Source: Cloeon dipterum
Lineage: Eukaryota; Arthropoda; Insecta; Ephemeroptera; Baetidae
NCBI RefSeq assembly: GCF_949628265.1
Contig: NC_088786.1
Location: forward strand, 15,934,001-15,998,000
Direction: 5' to 3'
DNA length: 64,000 nucleotides
In this document: in pieces, positions 1 to 16,800 of the stretch
Layout: each line of letters opens with the position of its first letter
Numbering within the stretch: the stretch's first letter is position 1
The notes under the pieces: model-generated
What the model was told of the DNA's origin: nothing
Database searches by the model: none
The model's input: only the letters and a program-made list of their open reading frames with translations
Translations under genes and position numbers: made by a program

Positions 1-3000
1 ATTGCAGCTATTGTCACTTCTGCATTTTTGACTGTGGGTGGAGCAGGGAGGACGCTCGTCAAAACCGAGTTGTCAAACGGGCACCACTTTTCGAGTTTCA
101 ATTTGCACACCGCTCTCAATTCAAATGTGAGTGTTGCAATTGCTGACTGCGCTCCATCATCAAACTCCATTGATTCAAGACAAATATCACTTCCAACCTA
201 TAAGAACACACAAACATGATTAGTATAATTTGTTTCTAACTCGAACATGATTTTCGTGCCTTAATGATTTTGAACCACACTTGGAACTCAGGAATATTGG
301 ATGTGAAGACTGATCCTACAAACTTCAAGCTGTAATTAAAAAATAATAAGTATTCAAGAAATTTTTAAAAATAGTCTATTAGAAATACTCTTTGTCATTG
401 CTTGAAAAGTTTGTGTTTGACAATGAATCTCGAGGAAAATTTGGCGTGAAGAGGAAAGCTATTGGTTCACCAAACTCAAAAATAATTTCCTCAATTGTAC
501 ACTTCAGAGTTTTGTCTTCAGTAATCCTTGAGAGCCATTCACCTGACAGTGCTGGAGACTGGCAAATCCTGAAGATAAAATTAAATACAATCATGCTCAT
601 CGTAAGGGAGAAATCTACTTTTGAATAATTTACAAACGAATTTATTAAATTCTGAAACAGATTAAATTGAAAATTAACTCATAGGAGTGTGAACGCTTCT
701 AAGAACCACATGTATATCTCATTATGTATATGTAAGCTAAATCAACAGTTATAGGAAGAGCATACAAAATTCTAAAACTTTAATTTAGGTCATTTTACCG
801 TTTTTCTCTCTTTGTATTTCCAGAAAATCTGAACAATTATGAGATTAATAGGTATTGTTAATCTCAATTAAAAATCTGTATTAAACCGACAGGTATCTTA
901 TGATAAATAAAAATCAAATTTTTTGGATATCCATGAAAAAACTTTATATCAATAATTATAACGAATGAACACAACTTCTACTCAAAGTGCACATGCTTGT
1001 TGTGGTGCGGTTTAGATGCGCACCGGAGAATTGACACAGGCGTAAATACACCTGATGTTTCTACGGGATCACTGGCACCCTTTATTTCATCATTAAATGA
1101 TACTGCAGTCTTTTTCTGAGTGTGATGTGATATCTGTTCCGAGGTGTTACGTAAATCAAAATCATTTCTGCAAGCATTTATGTGGGGTGTAATATCTGAG
1201 CTTTCAGTTGAGCAACCTTCTTGCGTGCTTGTAGACGGGTCGATTGAAATTAAATTTTTGTAATCTGGCATATTCCTGCTGCTATTTACGTGTAAAGGTC
1301 CTTGTCGAAACGATGTTACTACAGTTTCTATTGAATTACTGTTTGACATTCTGGATTCAAAATTTGACCCTTTGGATTTCTCAAAATTGCACTTTTTGAT
1401 TGGTACCAAGTAACGTCTCACTGGTTTAAAAATCTCAGTGCTTGCACGCGAACAAGATCGGGAAAGGGGAACAAGATTGTTGTTGTGTTTCTTTAAAATT
1501 TTCACTGACTGTCTTTGAACCATGCTTTCACAGCCGGCCGAGTGTTGTATTTGAAAACTTGGTTTTGGCATGCACAGATTATCATACATTGAGCATGCAA
1601 CAGAAACATTAGCACATACTGACCAGGAAGGACAGTGTGGGTCACCAGCTGCATCCTAAGAACAAAATTAAATTCAGTGCAGTTGCCACATTGATTTCAA
1701 GCAGTTATTTACGTTTAATTAGTCATAATATTATATACCTTTCTTGCTTCTATATGTGAAGTGGCATTGAAGAGATTCACACCGTTTCTGGCCCACAAGC
1801 TCTCCATCGCGTCTTTCCTAGTTTCAGAAATACTTGCACATGTTTTATGTCTCTATAGGAATATTAAATAAAAACCTTTCATTGCAACAGTCAGAGGAAT
1901 GAGAAGAGTACTTTGAGAAGCAGCTGGAGCTACAAAAGTACTTTCCGCAGTAAGAACAGCACACTGCTGTTACTCGTTTGCAGGCCCAACACATGCCTAG
2001 CTCTCCGAATTTGTTGGTGGCTCTGTAGTTATGCTCAGTGACAAGAGGAACTGAACAATACAAATAAATAGTGCAAATGATTTTTAACAGATCTTACATT
2101 TAGGTTTGATAACCATAACTTGGGAAGTGATGTGCATTTCCTCTAGGCTGAATCTGCAGGCATATAGAAGATTCAATTTAATATAAAACTAAATTTTAGT
2201 CTAATGATTACAGAGACTTATTGGATATAGTTGTAGCTGACTTCTTTGTATTCCTGAAGAGGCCAAACAAGATATCATTAAAGTCGTCATAGTATCCTCC
2301 TGAGCAAATATAAATTTTATTGCGACATGAGCAATAATTTGTATAGCTGTAGAACTGACGAAAATATTGTTGAAATCCATCCAGTGGACTATTTCTGTGC
2401 AAACCACCAGCACTTTGATTGAAGCCTATAATTCCATTGACAAATGGCCCAGGAATATATTTTTCTGCTCCTCTTGTAGTAACCATCACTCCACTCGCAT
2501 TGTACTTGTAGAACTGTAAAGGGAACTTTCCCTCCTGCTCGATTTTCCTGAAAGTTTTATTATTGCAAAATATACTAGCCTAATGACGGTGATATACTGT
2601 TCAGATTTGTGCTGATGATTGAATGAAATGATATCCTCCAATGCCAGACTCTCCAGGGGGACATCTTCATCTTTTAGGATGGTTAGATCATTTTTCTTGA
2701 CTCCAGTTTCAGCATCAATGCCTAGATACTGCTTTGTCCTCAGGGCAAACTCTTCTGCCTCCCTGATTATGTTAAAAATGAGATAAAATTCGTTTAACTC
2801 AAAAGGAGCAAAAAATAATTTGTGTCAACAAAAAAATGTATAATTATATAGAGTATATTATACTAACAATTCTTTGTTATTTGAGTAAAAAATATACTTC
2901 AATCATTATATATTACTAGAAAAAAATCTGGTTCTATGTCTTAAGAGTCGCTCACAGTAGATGTGGTTTATCTATTTAGGATTAGTAGCTTAGTCTTTGG

Positions 3001-3385
3001 GATTATGTATTATACCTTTTCGAGCGATATTCCATGACAGCCCACGTTTCACAGTCATTACTAGCCTGTTCATCTTGATGTTTATAGGAATGAAGTGGAA
3101 CTGCGCCAATAAGTTTCTCAGAGATGTTAATCAAGCCTTGCTGAAAATATAAAGTTCATATTATATTGCGTAAAAATGCATACACATTTACTTGAAAAAC
3201 TGACCTCATTGACATCAGGTGGAACTTTGGCAATGTACACTCTGTGTGTTTCATCATAGTTTTTTAATCTACTTATAAATGAGAATTATGCATAATATAT
3301 TATTTCATCCATAGTAAAATGTGCAACACAACCTCTCATTTTTCTGCAGTGCGGCCAATGGGGAAATTTTGTCTTTCTCTGCCAT
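1..3385 (-). CDS. vret: RRM-MYND-Tudor-like protein, vreteno-like (5' part, partial)
   Basis: The gene runs off the left edge, so the C-terminus is missing. Exons read on the minus strand: 3385-3333, 3268-3205, 3140-3016, 2762-2598, 2547-2212, 2153-2098, 2050-1876, 1817-1739, 1655-1024, 568-389, 329-260, 197-1; phases join cleanly. The first ~130 residues look like an RRM (VYIAKVPPD near the start, WAVMEYRSK as a later strand). Exon 7 encodes a MYND-type zinc finger (CWACKR, CCSYCGKYFC, CFSKYSSHSSDC). Exon 9 is a low-complexity Ser/Asn-rich linker. The last exons look Tudor-like (SVFTSNIPEFQVWFKIIK). RRM plus MYND plus Tudor is the architecture of Drosophila Vreteno, a cytoplasmic piRNA-biogenesis factor of the germline and gonadal soma, so that role is inferred. 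TDRD1-type MYND-Tudor proteins are the alternative. The 3' end of exon 9 and the exon ending at 260 (GC donor) are the least certain splice sites. Confidence 0.6.
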
Positions 3386-4852
3386 TGTGAATCAAGAGTT
3401 ACTGCCCTAAAAATTTAACGAAAATTAAAATATCACAATAAGTTATGCATGCATTATGATTTTGTATTACATACATATGTATGTATAATGTAACATATTG
3501 TACATGTAGCATAGTCAGTCACGACAGTCACTAAGTCAAATTTTCTATTTATCTACAACATTATTATACATACATAATGTAAATACCCCAACAATACATA
3601 ATTATGTACGATAAATACATAATATATCATACACCTAAATCACCGTCAGTTCATTAGAAACTTTTAAACTGTCTGGCAATAAAATAGGACTACATTCATA
3701 GATCATGAATACATACATAATATGTTACCATTTTCATCATGGAAAAACAGTTGATACATATATATGTACGTACATACACATGCATAATATGTACATATTA
3801 TATACTACATTAATAAAATAAAAACAATTGTATCGACATACTTTTCATGGATTTTATTCCTTTGACAGGAGACAGAAACAATATGCCCAGTCAACCGTGA
3901 AATCAAGAATAATCATCAAGCATCAAGAGAATGATATGTATGTACATATCGTGAGTGAGCTGGGCTGCGTAAGAGGAATAAAAGAAAAATTAGAGTTAAT
4001 CAGAGATATATTTGGGATATTTTCGTGTCAGCATTCCTTACCTACCCCATCTACATTTCTTCTCGATTCCGTTTATATACATACATGTACATACAGTGCG
4101 GCTTTAGGCTTACTCGGATTTCCCCCTTCTCCATCCCGCCTCTCGCTTCCATCCCGCCGCAGACCAAAACTCTCCAAGCGCAAGATTGGAGCGACTGGAA
4201 CTTGTAGTGGCCACTTGGTGAGTTAGCTCAACTCAACACAAAATTAATAGCAGCTGATCTAGCGAGAAACTGGCTAGAGGGAGAGTGGTAAGCAAACCGA
4301 AAAAATTAACTGAGAGCAGAGCGCAAAAATCTTTTTTGTTTTTATAAATTTGCGACTTATTTGAGTTCTTTAGATGGTGGCCTCTCATTAATAGGAAAGA
4401 CGACGTACGTTTCCTGCCTTTTAACCCCTGAAATTTTCGCCACAAACTTGGGAGCTTGTAAAAAGCGTCATGTCTCTATTATTCAAATTTGAACCTGGTC
4501 TTCTCTGTAGCCTCCTACTTAAGATTGAGTTTTGTAATTTCCGACATTCAGTTGAATGGCTCCTGGAGCTCAGAAAATGTAAACATAACTGTTAAATTTG
4601 TCTGGTTTTAATTTGTGTATGTATGTTGCTCATTTTACATATGCGGAGTATACATATGTACACAATTTCGAGCAAAATAAAGTGACAATGAACAGCACTA
4701 ACTATAACCATGCACACATGGGTTCGGTTTTTGGAGGAAATATCGTTCAAGGTTGATTTGTCCTTTTAATCTGCAGGAGATCATATGTTTGAGACTCCTA
4801 GCTCCAAAATTCCGGCTATCATGAACAATGGCAAAACACCAATTATTCTAAG
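3386..4852. other. Divergent intergenic region, probable promoters of both flanking genes
   Basis: This 1.5-kb stretch separates two genes transcribed away from each other. It is AT-rich and has a low-complexity patch of alternating TACATA/TGTATG words at about 3470-3830. One open frame at 3828-4226 shows no family resemblance or codon bias and is treated as chance. 5' UTRs of both neighbours presumably lie here, but I see no decisive TATA or initiator. Confidence 0.4.
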
Positions 4853-7800
4853 ATGGCAAAATTAAACGAAGAGCTTTTTTGTTCTGTGCAGACATGCAGG
4901 TAGTATTTTCAAACAATTCACTATTAATTAAAATAACTGTCATGACATTCTATGTAAATATATAGGTTCCACCTACCAGTAGATCCAAACGATCTGTCGC
5001 TGCAACACCTGCTATTTTACTACTTCCCAGAAGATGAATACATGCGTGGTCTCTGGGGAGAAAAATGCGGCATAAATCCCACTCCAGGGAGCAGGATATG
5101 TTCCATGCACTTTGCAGACCATGATTTTGAAACCAATCATTCCGAGTTCCTAAATTATGCACCGAAAAAGGTGTTAAAAAAAGATGCTGTACCTTCTGTA
5201 AATTTACCGAGCAGCTTGCTTTGTGGAACTGTTGTCATATTAAATCAGCAAATTGCTGGAACTGTCCCTACTGTTTCTGTGGTTTCACACAGAGGTAAAT
5301 TTAAAAGTTGTGGAGAATAAATGTGTTGATAAACAGATGCTATTATTTTTTGCAGATTGGAGTCTAGATAAAAATTTGGCGGAGGGAAGCACTTTGAAAT
5401 TGCACGTGAACAATACCCTGATCTCAAACAGCAAGCCAGCTGAAATCTGGGAACTTTGCCGGATGTGTGCTGGAACTTGCGAAACTATGATACCGATTTT
5501 CAACGATGATGGGACTGATAAAGATAACATTGCATTGAAGTTGAAACATTCCTTCTCCATAAACGTGATTGATCAATTTATTGTTTGATTTTTTCCATTG
5601 ATTGTTTTTTAATACAGGCAAGTCCCACTGATACCCTCCCGCTTCGCATCTGCGCTCAGTGCTTGGTAGACCTCAATTTCTGCTATCAGACTGCTCTGAG
5701 GTGTGCTGAGGCCGATGCGACTTTTAGGTGTTGGTTGGTAGAAGCTGAATCTGTTGACGCTACTCCGGTAAATGAAATTTTGTAAATATTAATGTAAAAT
5801 ATAGTCATTTTGTAAAGTTGGATAGTTTATAATTCTTGTTAAATATTATAAAATGGTTTAATTTTAAGTAACATAGATTATTTTATTCGCAAGGACGATG
5901 GGAACGACTGGCAGCTTCACGATGAGGTTTCAACTGAAATTTCTGAAACAGCCAGGCAAGGTTGGCAGAGACATGATTTAGGTGAATCTTGGAACAGAGT
6001 TGAAGAAGTCCAGCAACTACACGAAGTAAACAGCACACATCTCTCGATATCAGAAACGGAATTACTCAAAGAAAAAGGCAATGAGACTGTTTTGGAGGTA
6101 AATATATATTTTTTAAGAGTGTCCATGCTGAGATTTAAATTCTAAATTGTCTTAGGAACCTGAGATGCCTCAGACACAACTAGATTGTGAAGAAAAGAAC
6201 TTGGTGTCAAGCAAAGATGATGTTGTAAAGAAGACAATTGAAGTTGTAGAAAATTTGGAGAATGTTCCTCTACGGGATAGGCTTAGGAATAAGGGTCGGA
6301 AGAAATTAGCCTCACACGTCAAAATCATTGACAGTGAAAGTATACAGCCTACGCAGGAAAGATTATCTTCAAACAAGCCTCAAGAGGAATTCCAAAAGCA
6401 GGAAGTCGTGAACAACATTCCATGTTCGGAGTGCAAGGAGCAATTTCTCTCAATGAATGCTCTAAAATCTCATAATGAATCGGCTCACAGCAACCTCAAG
6501 TCTCCCTTTGTCTGCTTGGATTGTGGCCAAAAGTTCATCTCTAAAGCTACGTTACGTGTTCACATGAAAAATCACACAGGTAAAAAGATCACCGTCTGCG
6601 AAATTTGCGGGAAAACGTTTCGCACTTGCGATGCCCTTCGGCAACATAAGTTTGTACACATGACTGACGAAGAGAAGAAAAGTGTTGGCTTTCCTTGCAC
6701 AATGTGCGACAAGAAGTTTTCCAGACGCACCAAACTTGAGTACCACATGCGCCGACACACAGGAGAACGGCGCTTCATCTGCACGATCTGCTCCAAGTCA
6801 TTCCACGACTCAGTTCGCCTGAAAGCACACACCGAGAGACACAGCACAGAAAAGAAGTTCAAATGTGACGAGTGCGGATCAGGCTTTGTCTGCAAGAGGT
6901 ACTTAACGAATCACAAATCACGCTACCACCGAAGAAGGGAAGTGTTTCGCTGCTGTGTGTGCGCGGTAGTGCTTTCCACGGCCGAGGAGGCCATGGTCCA
7001 TCATCGAAGTCACACTTCGGAGGAAGTTGCTAAGAGTGGTACGACCAATCCATACACCCAGTCCTTTGATCACCACTGCAGACAGTGCTGCGAGTACTTC
7101 CCAAGCAAGGAGCTGCTGAGCGCGCACAAGGCTAAAGCGCACGTTAGGGGCCGCTCTGCTAAAGTGCAGTCAACAGTGGACATTGCAGAACTCATCAAAC
7201 AGGTCGATTGCACGGTCTGTGGCAAAAAGCTTTGGGGCGTGGGAAGTTTGAAACGGCACATGAGTAGTGCACACGCCAGTTCCAGACCTGAGCGAATTTT
7301 CCAGTGTGAGTTTTGCGCCAAGATGTTTGCCCAGAAAGCGCAGCTTGTGGTTCACATTAGAACGCACACTGGAGAGCGTCCTCACCGGTGCTCGTTTTGT
7401 GGCAAAGGTTTCATCACGGGCCAAAGTTTGATCAAGCACGAAAGGATACACACGGGCGAAACTCCGTTCCACTGTACTCAATGCCCTAAGGCCTTCCGGA
7501 GTAAAGAGAATCTCATATTGCATCAAAAGGTACAACTTAACTTCTGCGGCACGTTTTTCCATTATTGTAATACCGTATCTGACTGTAAAAACGCTTTGAT
7601 TAATCATTCAGTTTGAATAGGGCTATGAAATTTAGAAGGTTTATTTTTTTCTGAGCTTCCAATAGTTGTGGGTATGAGCAAAAACCATGCAATTTGAAGC
7701 CATTCGAACTTTACTACTTATAGTCAGTAATTGCCAAAACCGTCTATACTGGGTACGGGTTCGCGGATAAGTTCATATTTTTGTTTCGCGCGTAAGGACA

Positions 7801-8901
7801 TATTTCGCACGATTTCTTGTGAAACTTTGTGAACACTTAGCCCTTAAATTATTATTGATCAGTTTTTCACTCAAAACATTTTTTCCACATGCAAAAGTGG
7901 AATTTATTCAATTTTTAGATCTGTTGATTAATTGTCATCGTTTTGGTCTTAAAATATTTGGTCAGTTTTAATTTCCATTCAAGCTATTTGTTATTTAATT
8001 TTGTCTTATCATTTCACAAATTGTTTGTTTTGGTGGAATGCAGGCGAGTATTTAAAAAGCCATATTAAAGATATTGTGTGATTAAATAAGGTTACATTTT
8101 TTGCAAAAGAAAGAAAATTGTTTTCTCGATTACTATTTTTCAGTTCAGTTGGAACAATATAAACAACTAAAAATTTTGATCATATAGTTTCTACCGTATT
8201 TTCATTTTTTTTTTTGCATTTGCCAGTTCTTAAAAATGATGATTATCTTAACATTAGGACAACAATGTGAGATTTGTCAGCGAAATTGCTAAATTTTGGC
8301 AGCAAACACATGTTAGTTGGGCTTCCCACCCACCCAAACAAACAATGTGTGAATGATTAGAAAAATTAAATTAAAAAAGCTTGAAAATGGAAACGTAAAG
8401 AATATAGACAAATTCTCATTTGACGATTTGACGTGACTATTGACTAATTTATTTACTTTTCAGACGCACTTGGGTTTGAAACCATTTGAATGCCACTACT
8501 GCCAAAAGAGTTTTGGCCGCCAAATTCACTTGCAGCTGCACCTGCGCACACACACTGGAGAGCGGCCCTATGCCTGCGATGTCTGCGGAAGGGCTTTTGC
8601 TCAGGGTGGAGACATGAGGCGCCACAAACTCACACACACTGGCGAAAGGGCCTACAAATGCAGCGTCTGTAGCTTTTCAAGCAACAAAAGAAAGACTTTG
8701 AGGGACCATGAAGCATCAGCACACGGTAAACAGCAGGAGGTGGCGGCCCCGCTAGCTACATTTCCCATGCCGCCAGTAAATAATAATGGATCTTCCACAA
8801 TGGCCCCATATGATTCTCAGCAACTGACTGCAACTGAACAGCAAAATCCAGTCTTGTTCTTGAACCCCTCTGATTTGCCGAAAAATTGGGGCGATAATTA
8901 A
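4853..8901 (+). CDS. THAP-ZAD-C2H2 zinc-finger protein (916 aa)
   Basis: Seven exons: 4853-4899, 4966-5294, 5356-5564, 5618-5767, 5894-6097, 6156-7529, 8464-8901; total 2751 nt. Residues 1 to ~95 form a THAP domain: C10-x4-C15, W46, C61-x2-H64 and the terminal AVPS motif at 90-93. Residues ~158-235 form a ZAD domain with C160-x2-C163 and C207-x2-C210. An acidic linker follows, then about 15 C2H2 fingers from residue ~401, most with TGERP-type linkers, then a short tail. The product is therefore a nuclear, sequence-specific DNA-binding protein; THAP binds DNA and ZAD usually dimerises. Its target is unknown. The start was chosen because THAP proteins place the first cysteine pair within about 15 residues of the initiator. 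The last zinc ligand of finger 12 lies beyond the 934-bp final intron. No one-to-one orthologue is claimed. Confidence 0.9.
7530..8463 (+). other. Last intron of the THAP-ZAD zinc-finger gene
   Basis: At 934 bp this intron is much longer than the other introns of the gene (about 50-130 bp). It is AT-rich, begins GTACAA and ends TTTTCAG. I see no coding sequence or recognisable element in it. Confidence 0.8.
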
Positions 8902-9199
8902 ATGTTGTAGAGACAACCAAAAATTTTTATTTTTAGGTAAATCTGTCTTCATGTAGACGTTCTGCTTTTATATATTTAGCAAATATGTAGTATTAAGATA
9001 GAAAAGCAGTCTTATTCGTTAAAGTGACAATATGAAGCTGAATTGACCATGTTATTGTGCTTAATATTAGCATTAAAGAGATTGTTTTGCCTGAATCATC
9101 AAGCAACCTGAGGATTTTATTCAGTGAAACACCTGATGTTCTTTTTTCACATGAGTGTATTCGTATTCAATGGCTTAAACTAAGTTTGTTGCTTACAAG

Positions 9200-9219
9200 A
9201 ATAAAAGTTAAAAAATAAA
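9200..9219 (+). terminator. Poly(A) signals of the zinc-finger gene
   Basis: Two AATAAA hexamers (9200-9205 and 9214-9219) lie about 300 bp after the stop codon of the plus-strand zinc-finger gene. A minus-strand AATAAA (plus TTTATT at 9117-9122) lies nearby, so the 3' UTRs of this gene and Medea probably converge or overlap. Confidence 0.6.
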
Positions 9220-9577
9220 TGGGCCACTCACAAAAATCAACGTCTGTGTACTTTTGTTTCGAGACTTGTTCACATGTTTATTGCACATTTTCCATGTGTA
9301 TCTTTAGCATCACTACCCTAGTCAATGTTTTCTAAACTTCTAGATCAAAGGCTACTGTCAGTGTCTAATTGTCAGTTAAAATTAATACAAAATTGCATAA
9401 CAAAGTTTTCAGAATTTCACAATGACAAGACCACATGAAAATATGTCCAAAAATCTCTAGCTACTATGAGTTTATACTTCTTGCAAAGAGATGAATAAGA
9501 CAATGTGTATAATTATCCTTGTGTAAAGGCTTGATGCTGGAGCAGAGCAGCTGAAAATCCGTGTTGTCATGTTATCC

Positions 9578-13858
<4,281 letters not shown>

Positions 13859-16800
13859 ATGGCGGATGCCGCGGCCCGTCAACAGCAGTATGAATACAAA
13901 GCGGTAAAGAAAATTCTCCTGAATTAATATCAATGTATAGGATTACATAACCAAAACTTTTTAGAACTCGAATCTTGTCCTGCAAGCGGACACTCGTTTG
14001 ATCGAGCGTCGAAGCAGAGATGAAGCCACAGGAGAAGTTGTCTCGCTTGTTGGCAAACTTGATGGTACCCGAATGGGAGACCGGTATCAAAGAAGTAGAC
14101 CAGAAAGGACAGAGGAAAGAAAGGCGAAGAGGCAAAAACGAGACGAAGCGCAGTATGATTTTACACGGATGAGAGGATCAAACATTCTAGACGACAATGT
14201 CGATTATGTTCCTGAAATTTTGTATCGTCCTAAGACCCAGGAAACCAGGCAAACCTATGAAGTTTTGCTCAGCTTCATTCAGGAGGCATTGGGAGATCAA
14301 GTGTGTATCTCAATAACTAACTATATATTTGCTTGATTATATTGAAATATTTTTATAAAGCCCCGAGACATCCTGTGCGGTGCAGCAGATGAAGTACTTG
14401 TTGTCCTGAAAAATGACAAATACAAAGATAAAGAAAAAAAGAGGGAGACCGAAGCTCTGCTTGGGCCCATTGCAGAGGAGAGATTTGCGCTCCTAACAAA
14501 TTTAGGAAAGAAGATCAATGACTTCAACACAGACTCCAATGCTGCTAATGCTGGTAAGTATTCAAAGGTCAATTCAAAATAGGAGTTAAAATATCCAATC
14601 CTCAGATGAAAACATTGACGAGACATATGGTATTAACTGCCAGTTTGAAGAGAGCTCCGATGAAGATGATGAGGACAAACACGGTGAAGTGTGCGAAGAC
14701 ATTGAGGATATGGATGAAGGAGAGGAGGCTAGACTTGACACTTCAATCCATGCAGAAAATGTAAATTTTAATTTTGTTCTGTTCTTGTTGGCTTATTTTA
14801 TCTGCACCAGTTGGCAGCAGCTGAACGCGAAAAGATGGAGAAGAAGAAAAAGATAACCCTTCATGCATTGGACATAGATGCCTATTGGCTGCAACGTCGT
14901 CTATCAAAGTTCTACGATGACGCCATTAAATCTCAAGAAAAAGCTGCAGAGGTGTTGTCTGTGTTGAAGAGTGCAGCAGATGACCGCGAGGCAGAGACTC
15001 AGTTGGTTCTCCTCCTAGGATATGAATGTTTCGACTTCATCAAGCTGTTGAAAAAACACCGACAAATGAGTAAGCTGAAGTCTTGTAAATGAGTGCACTT
15101 AAAGCATGAAATAAATTTCCAGTTGTGTATTGCACATTGTTGGCTTCGTCTCAAAGCGAATCTGAAAAGGAAGCATTGAAGTCCAAGATGAAGGAGGACT
15201 CAGCACTTGCTAAGATCCTGCTTCAGCTTGAAACTGGAAATGAAGAAGATGGAGACGGGGAAGGCACTGAGGCCAGGTCTAGGTAAATATTTAGAGATTT
15301 TCGCTAGACATAGGTTAATTTTGAAATAAGCAGCCACCAAAAAAATGCTGACGAAGGAGTCGGACCGGAGGGTATTGCAGGACAGGTGGCGGGCACTAGG
15401 ACAGTTCTTGACTTTGCTGATATTACATTCACACAAGGATGCCATTTCATGGCTAACAAGAAATGTCAGCTCCCTGAGGGATCTTTCAGAAAGCAACGCA
15501 AAGGTAGAGTAGCGCGTAATTAGCTTCAGTCAGGACATACATTTTAAACCACTCAATAGGCTATGAAGAGGTCCACGTGCCTGCTTTGAAGCCAAAGCCA
15601 TTCCAGAACAATGAGACTCTGTTCTCAGTTGACAAACTCCCAAAATATGCACAGGCAGCATTTGACGGGTTCAAGACACTAAACAGAATTCAGAGCCGAT
15701 TGCAAAAGGCTGCCATGGAATCTGACGAAAACTTACTCCTTTGCGCTCCAACTGTGAGTTTTGTTTTGTTTTCTTAGTCAAGCGACTGAAACTGACCTGC
15801 CACTCTTATTTCAGGGTGCTGGTAAAACCAACGTTGCAATGCTTTGCATGATGCGAGAGATCGGAAAGTACATCAACCCTGACGGAACTATCAATGCCGA
15901 CGAGTTCAAAATCATTTACGTTGCCCCCATGAGATCACTTGTGCAGGAAATGGTTGGAAACTTTGGAAAGGTAAGTGAGATCTTATTATTCGCTTTAGAA
16001 ACATTTTCCCTAATCTATTTACTCAGCGTCTTGCCTCCTACAACATCATCGTTTCTGAGTTGACTGGTGACCATCAGTTGACCAGAGAGCAGATTGGCGC
16101 GACTCAAGTCATTGTCTGCACCCCTGAAAAGTGGGACATCATTACCAGGAAAGGCGGAGAAAAGAGTTTTACACAGCTTGTTCGACTGGTTATTATTGTA
16201 AGTATGGCTGTGTTGATTTGACATCTTTTTCACCAGCTTTATTTCAATCAGGATGAAATTCACCTGCTTCACGATGAGCGTGGCCCAGTTCTTGAATCTT
16301 TGGTCGCAAGAACCATCCGAACCATTGAATCAACGCAAGAGGACGTGCGAATTGTCGGCCTCAGTGCTACTCTGCCTAACTACCAGGACGTGGCTACATT
16401 TTTGCGTGTGAAGCCTGAAACCGTATGCGTTGGAAATAGCTAATATTTTAGCTGAATATATCACAATAACTTCTTTCAGGGCCTCTTTTACTTTGATAAT
16501 AGCTTCAGGCCCGTTCCACTGGAGCAGCAGTACATTGGAATCACTGAGAAGAAAGCACTCAAACGTTTCCAAGCAATGAACGATGTTGTTTACGAAAAGG
16601 TCATGGACCAAGCTGGCAAAAATCAAGTGTTGATTTTTGTACATTCCAGAAAGGAGACAGGTACAGATTTATTCTTCCTTTAAACGACATGTTGTGTTAA
16701 TGAAAAATTAACAGGCAAAACTGCCCGAGCTCTCCGAGATGCCTGTCTTGAAAAGGACACCCTTGGTCTCTTTTTGAGAGAAGGTTCGGCATCAACTGAG

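Noticed and set aside
1845..2063. Stop codon after the MYND finger as the gene's true end
   Set aside because: A 58-bp intron (1875-1818) in correct phase removes it and joins to an open exon, so the stop is intronic.
2548..2579. A possible GC donor at ATTAG|GCTAGT in the Tudor-like gene
   Set aside because: It would give a 32-bp intron, too short to splice. ACA|GTATAT at 2598/2597 gives a 50-bp intron in the right phase.
3828..4226. 132-aa open frame between the Tudor-like and zinc-finger genes
   Set aside because: It has no domain, low-complexity composition and no splice context.
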